Positions 34,702 to 43,528 are shown, numbered from the stretch's first letter. The stretch: 64,000 nt of DNA from JBKBIP01 sp046297495 (GCA_046297495.1 JBKBIP010000024.1:1-64000), one strand, 5' to 3'. Numbers and translations: made by a program. The notes: generated by a model from the sequence alone, not told the origin.

Positions 34702-37368
34702 TCACGGCACGAACATAAACTCCGGCGCGTTGACCAGTGCCCAGAGCATGTCTTCCATGCGTTCGCGCCAGTCCTGCCGCAAGCGCTGGGTCGGTGGGTC
34801 CCCCTGGCGGACAGCCCGTTCCAATTCCAGTTTGAGGCGCGTCGCTTCGGGGCTGAGGTGATTGGACCAGGAGACGTTCATGGCCTGCGTGGCCCGACGC
34901 AGTGGGTTGCGCGGGGCGTCGAGCAGGCGGCGGTCGGCGTAACCGTCGGCCAGCAGTTCCGTGAATAGCTCCCGCTCCGCCACACTGGGCCGCCGCGTGA
35001 GAATGCGCAGAAACACCGCGTCGATGAGTTCGGCTAGCGGGCGGTCTTCCAGGCATAGCTCGGTGATGGTGCTGTCATCGGATAGACGGGTGATCCGGCT
35101 GCCGACGGTGCCATTGGCCAGCAGCAGCGGTTGCAACGGCGTCGGCGTCTCCTCACGGACGGTCAGTGGAAATTGCCGAGCGTCACGCCAGCCGTACATG
35201 ACCAGCAGATCGACGATGGTTTGCGCCACCGGCAAGGCCAAGGCGGGGCGGTCGCGCTCGTTCGACAACGACGTGAACTCCCAAGCACGCCGCGGCGCGC
35301 CCAGGTTGAGCATCTGATTGGCGGGGCGGCGCCCTTCGGGATCGAAGCACAATTCCTCGCTGTGAAATTCCTTGCCGACGGACACGAACAGCGTGTCGAG
35401 CAGCTGTTCGGCGCTGAGCCGGCGGCGGGCGGGGGCCGCGAATAGTCGCTCCGCCGCCACTGTTTCCTTCGAGCCATCCGGGCGCGCCTGACGCTGATAG
35501 GCATGCGAGTTCAGTACCAAGCGGGCCAAGTGTTTCATGTCGTAGTCATGCAGCGCCAGCTCGCGGGCCAGGTAGGCGAGCAAATCGGGGTGGGACGGTT
35601 CGACTACCGACCAATCATCGACCGGCTCGACGATCCCCCAGCCCAGATAGCGCTTCCACAGGCGATTGACCAGCACCTGAGCGAAGCGGTCGTTGTGCGG
35701 TGACGTGAGGATGGCGGCGAGCCGTTCGCGCGGGTTGGCGGCGTCGCGCAACACACCGGGCGGCAGTTCCGCCGGGGCCAAGTCAGTGAATGGCCAAGCA
35801 GGGGACACCTTGGCCCCCGCCCGGAGCGTGACTTCGACCAGCGGGCGGCGCTCCAGCTCGGCGGCGGGGATGCTGCTGCTGGCCGGCACCGTCAACGGTT
35901 TCTGAGCGAGCATGGCCCCCAGGCTGAACAAGTCTTTTTGCAAGTACGGATGATGGGGCGCGTCGTGGCAGCGGGCGCAGGCCAGCTCGACACCGAGGAA
36001 GGCCCTGCCGATGACATGCGCCTTGGCAGCCATCGGCACGTCATTTTCCGTCGCCAGCGCGAAGCCCGCCGGTCCGCCCCCCATCGCGCTCCCTTCCATC
36101 AGGATCAATTCCGTGGCGAAGCGGTCCATGGCCAGGTTGTGGCGCAGCGCCTGGTGCAGGTACCAGCGGAACGGTCCGGTGTTGTTTAGCATCGGCTTGA
36201 GGATGCCGGGATTCTCGGCCAACACATCCTGCCAGTAACTCACCCAATGATCGGCCCANNNNNNNNNNNNNNNNNNNNNNNNNNNNNNNNNNNNNNNNNN
36301 NNNNNNNNNNNNNNNNNNNNNNNNNNNNNNNNNNNNNNNNNNNNNNNNNNNNNNNNNACGCGGATCGGCCAGCAGCCGGTCGATGGCGTTGGCGCGCCGC
36401 TGGTCGGGCGGATCGCGCAGGAAGGCGTCGATCTCCGCTGGCGTTGGGGCCACCCCCACCGTATCCAGCGTCACCCGGCGCAGGAAAGCCAAGTCGTCCG
36501 TCAGCGGGGCGGGCGCGACTTGCTGGTCCGCCAGCTTCTTGCCGATGAAACGGTCGATTACGTTATGCACGGGCATCCGCTCCGACACTTTGGGGACCGC
36601 CGGAGCCGGTTTCGCGCTCACGATTTTCCGGGCCAGTTCATGGCGCCTGTCCCAATATCGCCGTTCGTTGGCGTTGGCTTGTTGATAAGCCAGGTCGTCG
36701 AGTTGTTGATGTCGGGCTTGGTTCTCCCGCACGTAGGCGCTCCAACCGTCTTCGGTCAACGGCGGCATCTCTCCTGGCCCCAGCAGCCGAAACGGTTCCG
36801 AGCCGCGCGCGACGCCGGCGAGCAGTACCCCCACGTCCGGGCGCAACCTGGCGCCACCGACGAAACCTTCCAGGCGGAACCGATGCGGGCCGGCGTCGAG
36901 TCGTACCTGGGCCAGCAATTCTTGGTGGCCGACAGACAGCTGACACAAATCTTTTTCCATGCGGGCGGGGGCGTCGGGGACCTCTTCATGCGCCCCCCCG
37001 TTGGGGTTGAGGAACTTGGTTTCGAGGATCAGCTGGTCGTCCAGCCACAACCGGGCGGCGTTGCGGGCGCGCAGCAAGAAGCGATAGTCCCCTGCCGGCA
37101 GCGTGACCATCCCTTCCGCCCGCAGGACAAACGGATTGGAGCGGTCGATCACCTGCCCCTTGTCCGAGTATTTCCGCGGCACCACCACCAGACCAAACGC
37201 CGGCTCGGCATATTCGAGAGTGGGGATGGGGGACGTGAAGTCCCAGCTTCTCTTGTCCGGCACGCCTTCGAGAATGGCCACCCGCACCGGCACACTCTCG
37301 GCCCGTACCGCCAACGCGATCATGAACAAGCCGAACCCAGCCAACCCAAAAGATGAACGATGCATCAT
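34702..37368 (-). CDS. DUF1549/DUF1553 secreted protein, interrupted by an assembly gap
   Basis: Start ATG 37368 is preceded by GAGG; the frame stays open much further but runs antisense into cobS. A signal peptide (FGLAGFGLFMIALAVRA) is followed by a PA14-like beta domain (about residues 20-190, YRFLLRARNAARLWLDDQLIL). DUF1549 (FIGKKLADQQVAP, LAFLRRVTLDTVGVAPTPAEIDAFL, ELACARCHDAPHHPYLQKD with a CxxCH) and DUF1553 (RFAQVLVNRLWKRYLGWGIVEPVDDW, HPDLLAYLARELALHDYDMKHLARLVLNSHAYQ) come next. These proteins are usually paired with a DUF1501 gene, which is absent here. 99 Ns lie between ADPR and WADHWV. Confidence 0.88.
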   Translation of the reverse strand: MMHRSSFGLAGFGLFMIALAVRAESVPVRVAILEGVPDKRSWDFTSPIPTLEYAEPAFGLVVVPRKYSDKGQVIDRSNPFVLRAEGMVTLPAGDYRFLLRARNAARLWLDDQLILETKFLNPNGGAHEEVPDAPARMEKDLCQLSVGHQELLAQVRLDAGPHRFRLEGFVGGARLRPDVGVLLAGVARGSEPFRLLGPGEMPPLTEDGWSAYVRENQARHQQLDDLAYQQANANERRYWDRRHELARKIVSAKPAPAVPKVSERMPVHNVIDRFIGKKLADQQVAPAPLTDDLAFLRRVTLDTVGVAPTPAEIDAFLRDPPDQRRANAIDRLLADPRXXXXXXXXXXXXXXXXXXXXXXXXXXXXXXXXXWADHWVSYWQDVLAENPGILKPMLNNTGPFRWYLHQALRHNLAMDRFATELILMEGSAMGGGPAGFALATENDVPMAAKAHVIGRAFLGVELACARCHDAPHHPYLQKDLFSLGAMLAQKPLTVPASSSIPAAELERRPLVEVTLRAGAKVSPAWPFTDLAPAELPPGVLRDAANPRERLAAILTSPHNDRFAQVLVNRLWKRYLGWGIVEPVDDWSVVEPSHPDLLAYLARELALHDYDMKHLARLVLNSHAYQRQARPDGSKETVAAERLFAAPARRRLSAEQLLDTLFVSVGKEFHSEELCFDPEGRRPANQMLNLGAPRRAWEFTSLSNERDRPALALPVAQTIVDLLVMYGWRDARQFPLTVREETPTPLQPLLLANGTVGSRITRLSDDSTITELCLEDRPLAELIDAVFLRILTRRPSVAERELFTELLADGYADRRLLDAPRNPLRRATQAMNVSWSNHLSPEATRLKLELERAVRQGDPPTQRLRQDWRERMEDMLWALVNAPEFMFVP
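36259..36357. other. Run of 99 Ns (assembly gap)
   Basis: An unresolved gap inside the DUF1549 gene. The flanking codons, read on the minus strand, are CCG CGT and TGG GCC GAT CAT, which join in frame as PRWADH if the gap is removed. Confidence 0.95.
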
Positions 37369-37550
37369 GGCCCATCCTCGTTTCATGGTACTTTGCGATA
37401 CGAACAGCTTAGCGAGATAGCAAGGAAAATGCCAGAAAAAAACGAGTTGGTATGGGTGGGCGTAAAAAATGTCCGAGTCTCTCGAAAGTAGGTGGAAAGT
37501 AATGGCCGATGTTCTTATTTCCGGCATTCCTCGGTATGCTGAACGGCTCT

Positions 37551-37590
37551 CCGAACAGCTCCCTGAAATGAGGTGGGGGAAGCTGTTCGG
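37551..37590. repeat. Inverted repeat after cobS
   Basis: Perfect 10-bp arms CCGAACAGCT and AGCTGTTCGG around 20 nt, 8 bp past the cobS stop on the minus strand. It may be a terminator stem, but no T-tract follows. Confidence 0.45.
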
Positions 37591-37598
37591 ACACCCGC

Positions 37599-38354
37599 TC
37601 AACCAGTTAGGAGCAAAAGATACCCGACCATGAGAAACACCAGCTCCGCCATTTCGATCCCGGCTCCCAGACAGTCGCCAGTGACGCCGCCGAGACGTTG
37701 CTGACACAGAAAACGCAGCCCACCCACACCAGCCAGGGACGCTAGCGCCGCCCCCAAGCCGACCCGCCACGGCAACAGCAAAACTGACGCTCCCAGAGCA
37801 ATGACCGCGAAGAGCCAACCTTCCCAGACTTGGCAGGACGTGATCACCCAGCGCCCGGTTCCCTCGGCACGCGGATACACCGCGCCGGCCATCATCACCA
37901 GCACCAAACAGCGCGCCACAACCGCCGCCGTCGCCACCAGCCACGGCGCTTGCAGCGATTGTTGAGCGAGCAGCTCCGCCAGGACGGCGAACTTGCCGAG
38001 CAGCAGCAACACGACCCCCACCATGCCAAACGCGCCCACCTGGGGGTCTTTCATGATCTTCAACCGTTCATCGGCATTCTGTCCGCCGAACAAGCCATCG
38101 CACAGATCGCAGAATCCATCCAGGTGCAAGCCGCCGGTCACCACGACCCACGCCGCCAACACCCCGAACGCCCCCACCCACGGCGATGCCAGACGAGCGA
38201 CCCACACAACCAGCAAGCCCAGCAGCGCCGCCACGATCAAGCCGACATGCGGATACCACAGCCGGGAACGGGCAATGTCCCGGTCGGCGAGCGGCTGCCG
38301 GAAACGAATCGGCACGATGGTGAGAAAGGCCAGGGCCACAAGGAAGCTACGCAT
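37599..38354 (-). CDS. cobS: Adenosylcobinamide-GDP ribazoletransferase (cobalamin synthase)
   Basis: About 251 residues from ATG 38354, the normal family start MRSFLVALAFLTIVPIRF. The longer frame to 38459 passes through a palindromic repeat and is rejected. The signature GGLHLDGFCDLCDGLFGG and the following MKDPQVGAFGMVGVVLLLLGK identify CobS. There are about six membrane helices. It joins adenosylcobinamide-GDP and alpha-ribazole in the last stage of the vitamin B12 nucleotide loop. No other cobalamin gene and no cobalamin riboswitch are visible nearby. Confidence 0.93.
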   Translation of the reverse strand: MRSFLVALAFLTIVPIRFRQPLADRDIARSRLWYPHVGLIVAALLGLLVVWVARLASPWVGAFGVLAAWVVVTGGLHLDGFCDLCDGLFGGQNADERLKIMKDPQVGAFGMVGVVLLLLGKFAVLAELLAQQSLQAPWLVATAAVVARCLVLVMMAGAVYPRAEGTGRWVITSCQVWEGWLFAVIALGASVLLLPWRVGLGAALASLAGVGGLRFLCQQRLGGVTGDCLGAGIEMAELVFLMVGYLLLLTG

Positions 38355-38413
38355 GGAAGGGCACGATTCGTAGTAACACACACACAATAAGAAAGCGATC
38401 GTGGGTTCTACCT

Positions 38414-38461
38414 GATTGATCGTTTCGCGCCACCAGCTGGGATAGCGCGAAACGATCAATC
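38414..38461. repeat. Dispersed 3'-palindrome, copy 6
   Basis: Arms GATTGATCGTTTCGCGC and GCGCGAAACGATCAATC are perfectly complementary, and differ from the consensus at two positions in each arm in a compensating way. It lies 34 bp past the stop of the glycosidase-like gene and before cobS. Confidence 0.9.
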
Positions 38462-38494
38462 ATAGAAAAATCTCAACAACGAGGCCATCGGCCC

Positions 38495-41458
38495 TCACTT
38501 CGGCATCACCACGAAATCCCCTTCCGCCAGGTCCATCGTGAAGGTCAGCTGGCCCTGGTCGTGGGCAAATCGCAATGACTTTTGTCCTGTCACCGAGCGG
38601 ACATCCTTCGGGCAGTCGGGCAGATGCACGCGGACTTGCAGGTCCCGCACCGGGCCGTTGGTCCAGTTCACCAAGGTCAATAAGGTGCCTTGCGGATGGT
38701 CGATGAGCACGGCTTCGACGTGGGGATTGTCGCACACCACATCGAGCGGCACTGGCCTGGCACTGACGCCAAGCCGCACCAGCCGGGTCGCCGCCGGGTC
38801 GAAGTCGGTGGGATTGTACACCATCTTGCGGCCGCCGCGTGCCCAGGGGATCGGCTTCACCGCCGTCTTCATATAGGTGTTGCCGGCCAGCGTGCCGACC
38901 GCGAACGCCTTCCCCTTGCCGAGTTCATGCACCGTGACGGCGGCGCTGCCGTCGCTCCAGGTGCCCAGCACTGTGGCTTGATCGGGGACCAGCCGTTGTC
39001 GCATGCCAATGGCGGGAATTTTGTGGCCGTTGAGGGTGATGGTGTCCATCGGCTCCAGCAACGGCAATTCCAACAGGGTGCGTAGGACAACGACGTTCTT
39101 GTCCGTTTGACTATCTTTCAGCCCCAGCAGCTTACGCATGGCCGGCTCCGGTTCGCCGAACTGATTCAGATGGCCGATGCCTGCCGTGGCGTAGAGAATA
39201 CCGCCGGCCTGGACCCATTGCTCCAGCTTGGGAATCACGCGGTTGTCAATCCATTCCCCGGCGAAATACACCACGTCGTAATTTTTCAAGTAGCCGTCGG
39301 TGATGTCGTCTTCCGTGATCAGATCGACGGCGTGCTGGGCGTGGCGCAGGGCCAGGTAGAGCATCTGCTGGTCTTTGCGGCAGATGATTTGATTGAGCTG
39401 GGCGGGGGCGTTCTGACAGCGGCGGGCGAAGGGGTCTTTTTCCTTGTCGATCATCAGCCGGGATTCGTTGAAATCGGTGGCCTTGCCGATGACCACGGCC
39501 ACCCGCGCTGGCCGGAGCTTGCCGCCGACTTGGTACTTCTCCACTTCGCCAGTCTGATAAATGGCGTCGTGCAGCACGCGGAACGAATCCTTGTAACCCC
39601 AAGCGACGTAATTTTCCGTGAAATTTTCCTCTGGCGCCACCCAGAAGCTATTGATATGGCGTGCTCCCATACCCACGCTTAGCAGCATGTTCCGCCGCAG
39701 GAATTCCGGTTCCTGGCCGGGAGCGTGCGGCATGACATAGAAGTGAATCGGTTGCTGGTTGTACTTGGCGCCGCAGCGCATCTGGCCGAACATCCAAGAC
39801 AGGATGGCCGGCACCTCCGGCACGCTGAAGATGTAATCCTCGGCCCAGATCATGCTCATGCCGTTGTGCTTGAAGATGTCCACCCATTGATAGACCGGCC
39901 CATAGCACAGGGCCAGGTGGTGCGGCGAATAGTTGGCGCCGGTCAGAGCGTGCGGCCCGATCAACTCCCTGACTAGCTCGGTGTTGGCCCGGAAGGCGGC
40001 GAAGCGTTCTTCTTCGTTAAACAGGTTCGAGTACCACGCCAACTTCGGATCGCCGGTGAGTGTCAGCGTGGCGTCTTCGGGCTTGATGCCGAGCTGGGCC
40101 TGCGTGATGCCTTGGTCTTTCAGCCAGGCGCGGAACTTCTCCTGCATCTTCGGGTCTTTGAAATTGATGCGCCCCAGGCCAATTTCATCCCCAAAGCTCA
40201 TGATGAGAAACTTGTCTTTATCGGCGATGGCGGCGGCGGCCTTGCGCAGATTGGCTTCGCCGAAGGCGTGGGTGTGCATACCGGCCCGCGGCACCTGGGC
40301 ATATTGATCCGGCAACAAGGTGTTGTAACCCAGTGCGTCTTTGAGAGCGGGTATCCACTCTTCCTTGCCGCGAAAGTCGCCGTAGAAGAGAATCTCCTTC
40401 GGTTTCTGGCCGCCGTTGGCTTTGGGCCATTGCTTGCTTTGCCCGATGAGTTCCGCCGCCAAGTCTCGGCTGGCTCGGACGCGGGTGTTCTTGTTCCAGG
40501 TGATGTCCAACGGTACCGACACGGCCTCGCCATTCGGTACTTTCGTGTCGCCCACGAGCTCCTTCCCCTGGGGATCGCGGGCGAACTGCACGGGGATCAT
40601 CGCGCCATCGGCCAGCTTCAACCACAGCCCTTCATCGTGGACCAATCGGCAGAAGGGGCCAACGTTTACCCACTCGCTCCACTGACCGGGAGTCACGGGC
40701 GCATCGGGAATCTTGGTCGTGGCTCCGCCATATTGCGGCTGAAAGTGGCCGGCGCGGGTCACGATGAGCTGAGCGGGGGCGGACGACGTGTTCTGAAAAC
40801 GCAGGTATAGTTTGGTCGCCGCCAGCGCTTCGAGGGCGAACGGCGTGCCGACGCGATACGGCTTGTAGCCTTCGTAGGTATCGTCAGGGTTGGTCGTCAG
40901 CAGCACGAAATCGACGCAGCGGTCGCCGGCGGGCTGGGCGTTGGCGACGGTGCGCAAACGAATCTCAGCGGCGCCGGCGGTCAGGTCGACCAGTTCTTTT
41001 GGTGCTTCGGCGGCGTCATGATCGACTCCCCACGGCCACCATAATTCATCGCTGGCGGCGCTGAAGCTCCACAGGCGCGGCGTGCCAGACTTGCCATAGA
41101 CGTGCGAAAAGACCGTCTTGCCGTTCTGCGTAATGTCAATCTGATGCAAATAATTAAAATAAGGGGGCGCCTGGTACTTGCTCCACACTCGATATTTCCC
41201 CGCCGCCGGCACGTTGATCTTTTGCGCCGCCACGGAATCGACGCTATCCGCCGCCGCTCCCAGCAAGCCGCCGTGCGTCACCCACATGCCGCCGTAGGTG
41301 TGACTGGCGAAACTGTCTTGCTGGTGAATCACTTTCCAGCCCTTGTCATCTTGCGGCTGGAATTGTTCCCCCTCGGCGACGATGATCTCGCCCCGCGCCG
41401 CGCCAACGGCCGATAGCAAAATCGTCCCCACAAACATGAACCATCGTTGTCGCATCAT
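38495..41458 (-). CDS. Large secreted glycoside-hydrolase-like protein (beta-galactosidase clan features)
   Basis: 987 residues with signal peptide (RWFMFVGTILLSAVGAARG). Residues about 25-190 look like a carbohydrate-binding or CBM-type beta domain (AAGKYRVWSKYQAPPYFNYLHQIDI). The middle (about 330-640) could be a TIM barrel with acidic motifs (MSFGDEIGLGRI, GANYSPHHL). Residues about 700-840 resemble the flavodoxin-like trimerisation domain of GH42 enzymes (LRHAQHAVDLITEDDI, YDVVYFAGEWIDNRVIPKLEQWVQAGGILYATAG). The C-terminus is beta-rich. It probably acts on polysaccharide outside the cytoplasm, but catalytic residues are not certain. Confidence 0.68.
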   Translation of the reverse strand: MMRQRWFMFVGTILLSAVGAARGEIIVAEGEQFQPQDDKGWKVIHQQDSFASHTYGGMWVTHGGLLGAAADSVDSVAAQKINVPAAGKYRVWSKYQAPPYFNYLHQIDITQNGKTVFSHVYGKSGTPRLWSFSAASDELWWPWGVDHDAAEAPKELVDLTAGAAEIRLRTVANAQPAGDRCVDFVLLTTNPDDTYEGYKPYRVGTPFALEALAATKLYLRFQNTSSAPAQLIVTRAGHFQPQYGGATTKIPDAPVTPGQWSEWVNVGPFCRLVHDEGLWLKLADGAMIPVQFARDPQGKELVGDTKVPNGEAVSVPLDITWNKNTRVRASRDLAAELIGQSKQWPKANGGQKPKEILFYGDFRGKEEWIPALKDALGYNTLLPDQYAQVPRAGMHTHAFGEANLRKAAAAIADKDKFLIMSFGDEIGLGRINFKDPKMQEKFRAWLKDQGITQAQLGIKPEDATLTLTGDPKLAWYSNLFNEEERFAAFRANTELVRELIGPHALTGANYSPHHLALCYGPVYQWVDIFKHNGMSMIWAEDYIFSVPEVPAILSWMFGQMRCGAKYNQQPIHFYVMPHAPGQEPEFLRRNMLLSVGMGARHINSFWVAPEENFTENYVAWGYKDSFRVLHDAIYQTGEVEKYQVGGKLRPARVAVVIGKATDFNESRLMIDKEKDPFARRCQNAPAQLNQIICRKDQQMLYLALRHAQHAVDLITEDDITDGYLKNYDVVYFAGEWIDNRVIPKLEQWVQAGGILYATAGIGHLNQFGEPEPAMRKLLGLKDSQTDKNVVVLRTLLELPLLEPMDTITLNGHKIPAIGMRQRLVPDQATVLGTWSDGSAAVTVHELGKGKAFAVGTLAGNTYMKTAVKPIPWARGGRKMVYNPTDFDPAATRLVRLGVSARPVPLDVVCDNPHVEAVLIDHPQGTLLTLVNWTNGPVRDLQVRVHLPDCPKDVRSVTGQKSLRFAHDQGQLTFTMDLAEGDFVVMPK

Positions 41459-41534
41459 GAATTCGCCCTTGTATCAATGGAAGCGTTGCCCGGTCATCAT
41501 CTTAAAGGAAAAGGGGCGGCGGGAAAGGGGTGGA

Positions 41535-41622
41535 AAAAAGGGGACGCGACTCGATTTCGCTGGTTATCCGATTGCGTCCCGCTCCACTCTCCATCAGCAA
41601 ATACGAGTCGCGTCCCCTTTTT
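41535..41622. repeat. Inverted repeat with perfect 19-bp arms
   Basis: Arms AAAAAGGGGACGCGACTCG (41535-41553) and its exact complement (41604-41622), separated by 50 nt. The arms end in T5 on each strand. It lies in the divergent region between the glycosidase-like gene and the first YbjQ gene. Confidence 0.85.
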
Positions 41623-41700
41623 CAATGGAACCTCTTGCTTTGGCGTCGGCCAAGGCCATAATAGAAGCCATCTGCTTCATGTCTCGTCACGAGGTAAGCC

Positions 41701-42030
41701 ATGATCGTTGTCAATACGGAAAGCATTCCCGGATTCCGCGTAGTGCAAATGCTCGGCATCGTGCAGGGGAACACCGTGCGCGCCAAACATGTCGGACGCG
41801 ACATAGCGGCGAGCTTCAAGAATCTGGTCGGCGGCGAGCTACGCGGCTACACGGAGTTGTTGACCGAATCGCGGCGCGAGGCTGTGGAGCGCATGTTGGC
41901 CCAAGCCAAGCAGCTCGGTGCCAACGCGGTGCTCAACGTGCGGTTCACGACCAGCGCGGTGACGGCGGGAGCCGCCGAGATGTACGCTTATGGTACCGCC
42001 GCCGTCGTCGAACCCGATACCGGTGGTTAG
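41701..42030 (+). CDS. YbjQ (UPF0145) family protein 1
   Basis: 109 residues covering the complete family: MIVVNTESIPGFRVVQMLGIVQGNTVRAKHVGRDI, FKNLVGGELRGYTELLTESRREAVERMLAQAKQLGANAVLNVRF and a C-terminal YGTAAVVEP. The family has been suggested to bind heavy metals, but its function is not established. It forms homo-oligomers in known structures. It is followed by a second, membrane-anchored YbjQ protein and a PrsW-type protease on the same strand, which suggests a common function. Confidence 0.93.
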   Translation: MIVVNTESIPGFRVVQMLGIVQGNTVRAKHVGRDIAASFKNLVGGELRGYTELLTESRREAVERMLAQAKQLGANAVLNVRFTTSAVTAGAAEMYAYGTAAVVEPDTGG

Positions 42031-42057
42031 CGGCTTGTTTATTTTCAATGGATGGCT

Positions 42058-42104
42058 GAATTCAGCGATTCAATGTGCCTCCGCGTGCACGTACCGATGA
42101 ATCC
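42058..42104. repeat. Dispersed 3'-palindrome, degenerate copy
   Basis: Left GAATTCAGCGATTC, right GTACCGATGAATCC. Only the outer arms still match the family. It is 28 bp after the first YbjQ stop and inside the operon. Confidence 0.5.
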
Positions 42105-42143
42105 ACTGTTCAGCAAAAATCCAATCCAGATGAGGAGTCGTCC

Positions 42144-42620
42144 ATGCTGGAGCTATTGATCAGCGTTGGTGGTTTTCTGCTGTTGCTCGGTCTGGGTTTT
42201 TGCGTTGGCGGCAGCCGCGAACGGCGGCATTTGCGCCAGCTGGAACAGCGAGAGCGGGAACAGTCCGATTGTCTGATCACCCAGCTGAAGACCTTTCCGG
42301 GAGCAGCGACCGCCGACGCGCCGGCGTGTTTGCTGGTCGCGGAGGTCGTCATTGCCAGCGATTTCTTGAAAAGCTTCTTGGCCAGTATGCGCGGCATCTT
42401 CGGCGGCGAGGTGCGCAGTTACCGGACCTTGATGGATCGCGCCCGCCGGGAGGCGGTGTTGCGGGTCGTGGAACAGGCGCGCGCCCTGGGCTACAATGCC
42501 GTGTGCAACATCCGCTTGCAGACCGCGGATATTGGCGGCGGCACGGCGACGCAAAAATTCCCCATCGTGGCGATTCTGGCCAGCGGCACGGCTTATCATG
42601 CGACCGTGAAAACCTCATGA
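42144..42620 (+). CDS. YbjQ family protein 2, membrane-anchored
   Basis: 158 residues from ATG 42144, with GAGGAG 7 bases upstream. One N-terminal helix (LELLISVGGFLLLLGLGFCVGG) is followed by a charged coiled-coil-like stretch (RERRHLRQLEQREREQ). The YbjQ domain follows: LLVAEVVIASDFLKSFLASMRGIFGGEVRSYRTLMDRARREAVLRVVEQARALGYNAVCNIRLQTADI. It diverges from protein 1 in its first strands. Its stop overlaps the PrsW-like start (ATGA), so the two are translationally coupled. Confidence 0.9.
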   Translation: MLELLISVGGFLLLLGLGFCVGGSRERRHLRQLEQREREQSDCLITQLKTFPGAATADAPACLLVAEVVIASDFLKSFLASMRGIFGGEVRSYRTLMDRARREAVLRVVEQARALGYNAVCNIRLQTADIGGGTATQKFPIVAILASGTAYHATVKTS

Positions 42621-43387
42621 GCACACCCGAACACGATCCGTCGATTGCACACGAGCCACACCTGCGCGGCCTGCCGTTTCGCCCCGACCCCAGCGAAGAG
42701 ACTGCCAAAAATGATTGGTTGTGCCGCGATCCCGCTGCCGTAGACGAAGACCGAGCCGAACAATCGGTGTGGGACGAACCAGGATTTTCCGCCGCGCTTG
42801 CCGGCCCGCCGCCGCCCGACGCCTGGACCTACTGCCGCTGGCTGCAACAGCGCCGCGCGGCCACGACAGCGGCCCAATCCTGGGGCGTGACTGGGGCCAT
42901 CGCCCTGTTGGCTGGGCCTGTGGCGATTCTCTCGGCGTTTCTGAGCGTGGGATACCACACCTATTTCGCGGTCGTCAATCTGACTGTGATTGGCCCCCTC
43001 ATCGAGGAAGTGGGCAAGGTCGCCGCCGCCTTGTGGGTGATCGAGAAACGACCGTACTTGTTCACGTCGCGGCTGCAAATCGGCTGTTGTGTCGTGGCTG
43101 GCGGTCTGGTGTTCGCTGGGATCGAAAACCTCTTGTACTTGCATGTTTACCTTCCAGAGGCATCCCCCTTGCTGGTGCTGTGGCGTTGGACTGTCTGTGT
43201 CGCCTTGCACACCGGCTGTTCCTTGGTGGCCGGGCTAGGGTTGATGCGTGTCTGGCATCGCACCATGACCACCTGGACGAAAGCCAATCTATCCCTGGCC
43301 GTTCCCTTTCTCATGGCCGCCGTGGTGATTCACGGTCTGTACAATGGCATGGCGCTCTTGCTGGAAGGGACCGTCTTCCGCTTTTGA
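42617..43387 (+). CDS. PrsW family intramembrane protease
   Basis: 256 residues from ATG 42617. A polar N-terminus of about 90 residues is followed by six or seven membrane helices with the PrsW motifs: PLIEEVGKV (EExxK), FAGIENLLY (FxxxEN), VALHTGCSLVAG and VVIHGLYNGMA (HxxxN/D). PrsW-type enzymes are membrane-embedded proteases that cleave anti-sigma factors or other membrane proteins. No anti-sigma factor is encoded here, so the substrate might be the membrane-anchored YbjQ protein made from the coupled gene; this is inference. Confidence 0.87.
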   Translation: MSTPEHDPSIAHEPHLRGLPFRPDPSEETAKNDWLCRDPAAVDEDRAEQSVWDEPGFSAALAGPPPPDAWTYCRWLQQRRAATTAAQSWGVTGAIALLAGPVAILSAFLSVGYHTYFAVVNLTVIGPLIEEVGKVAAALWVIEKRPYLFTSRLQIGCCVVAGGLVFAGIENLLYLHVYLPEASPLLVLWRWTVCVALHTGCSLVAGLGLMRVWHRTMTTWTKANLSLAVPFLMAAVVIHGLYNGMALLLEGTVFRF

Positions 43388-43457
43388 AAGGCGCCCAACT
43401 GACGTTTCGCCAAAGGGACCGTGCAACCAGCGCATCCAAGCCGCAACCAGGAGTCCG

Positions 43458-43528
43458 GGTTTCATTCCACACTTTGGCGCAGCAGGCCCCAAAAAGGGGG
43501 GGGGTGGGGTGGAATGGAACAATGAAAC
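43458..43528. repeat. G-rich stem element, copy 2
   Basis: Left arm GGTTTCATTCCAC, right arm ending GTGGAATGGAACAATGAAAC. Its last 30 bases match the copy at 20981-21010 except at one end. It lies between the PrsW and GT39 stops (convergent genes), 70 bp after the PrsW stop. Confidence 0.75.

Noticed and set aside
37369..37944. Open frame extending the DUF1549 gene upstream
   Set aside because: It is Gly/Cys-rich nonsense antisense to cobS coding sequence; the signal peptide and GAGG ribosome site place the start at 37368.
37599..38461. Cobalamin riboswitch upstream of cobS
   Set aside because: The upstream region is short and occupied by a palindrome copy; I see no B12-box-like sequence.
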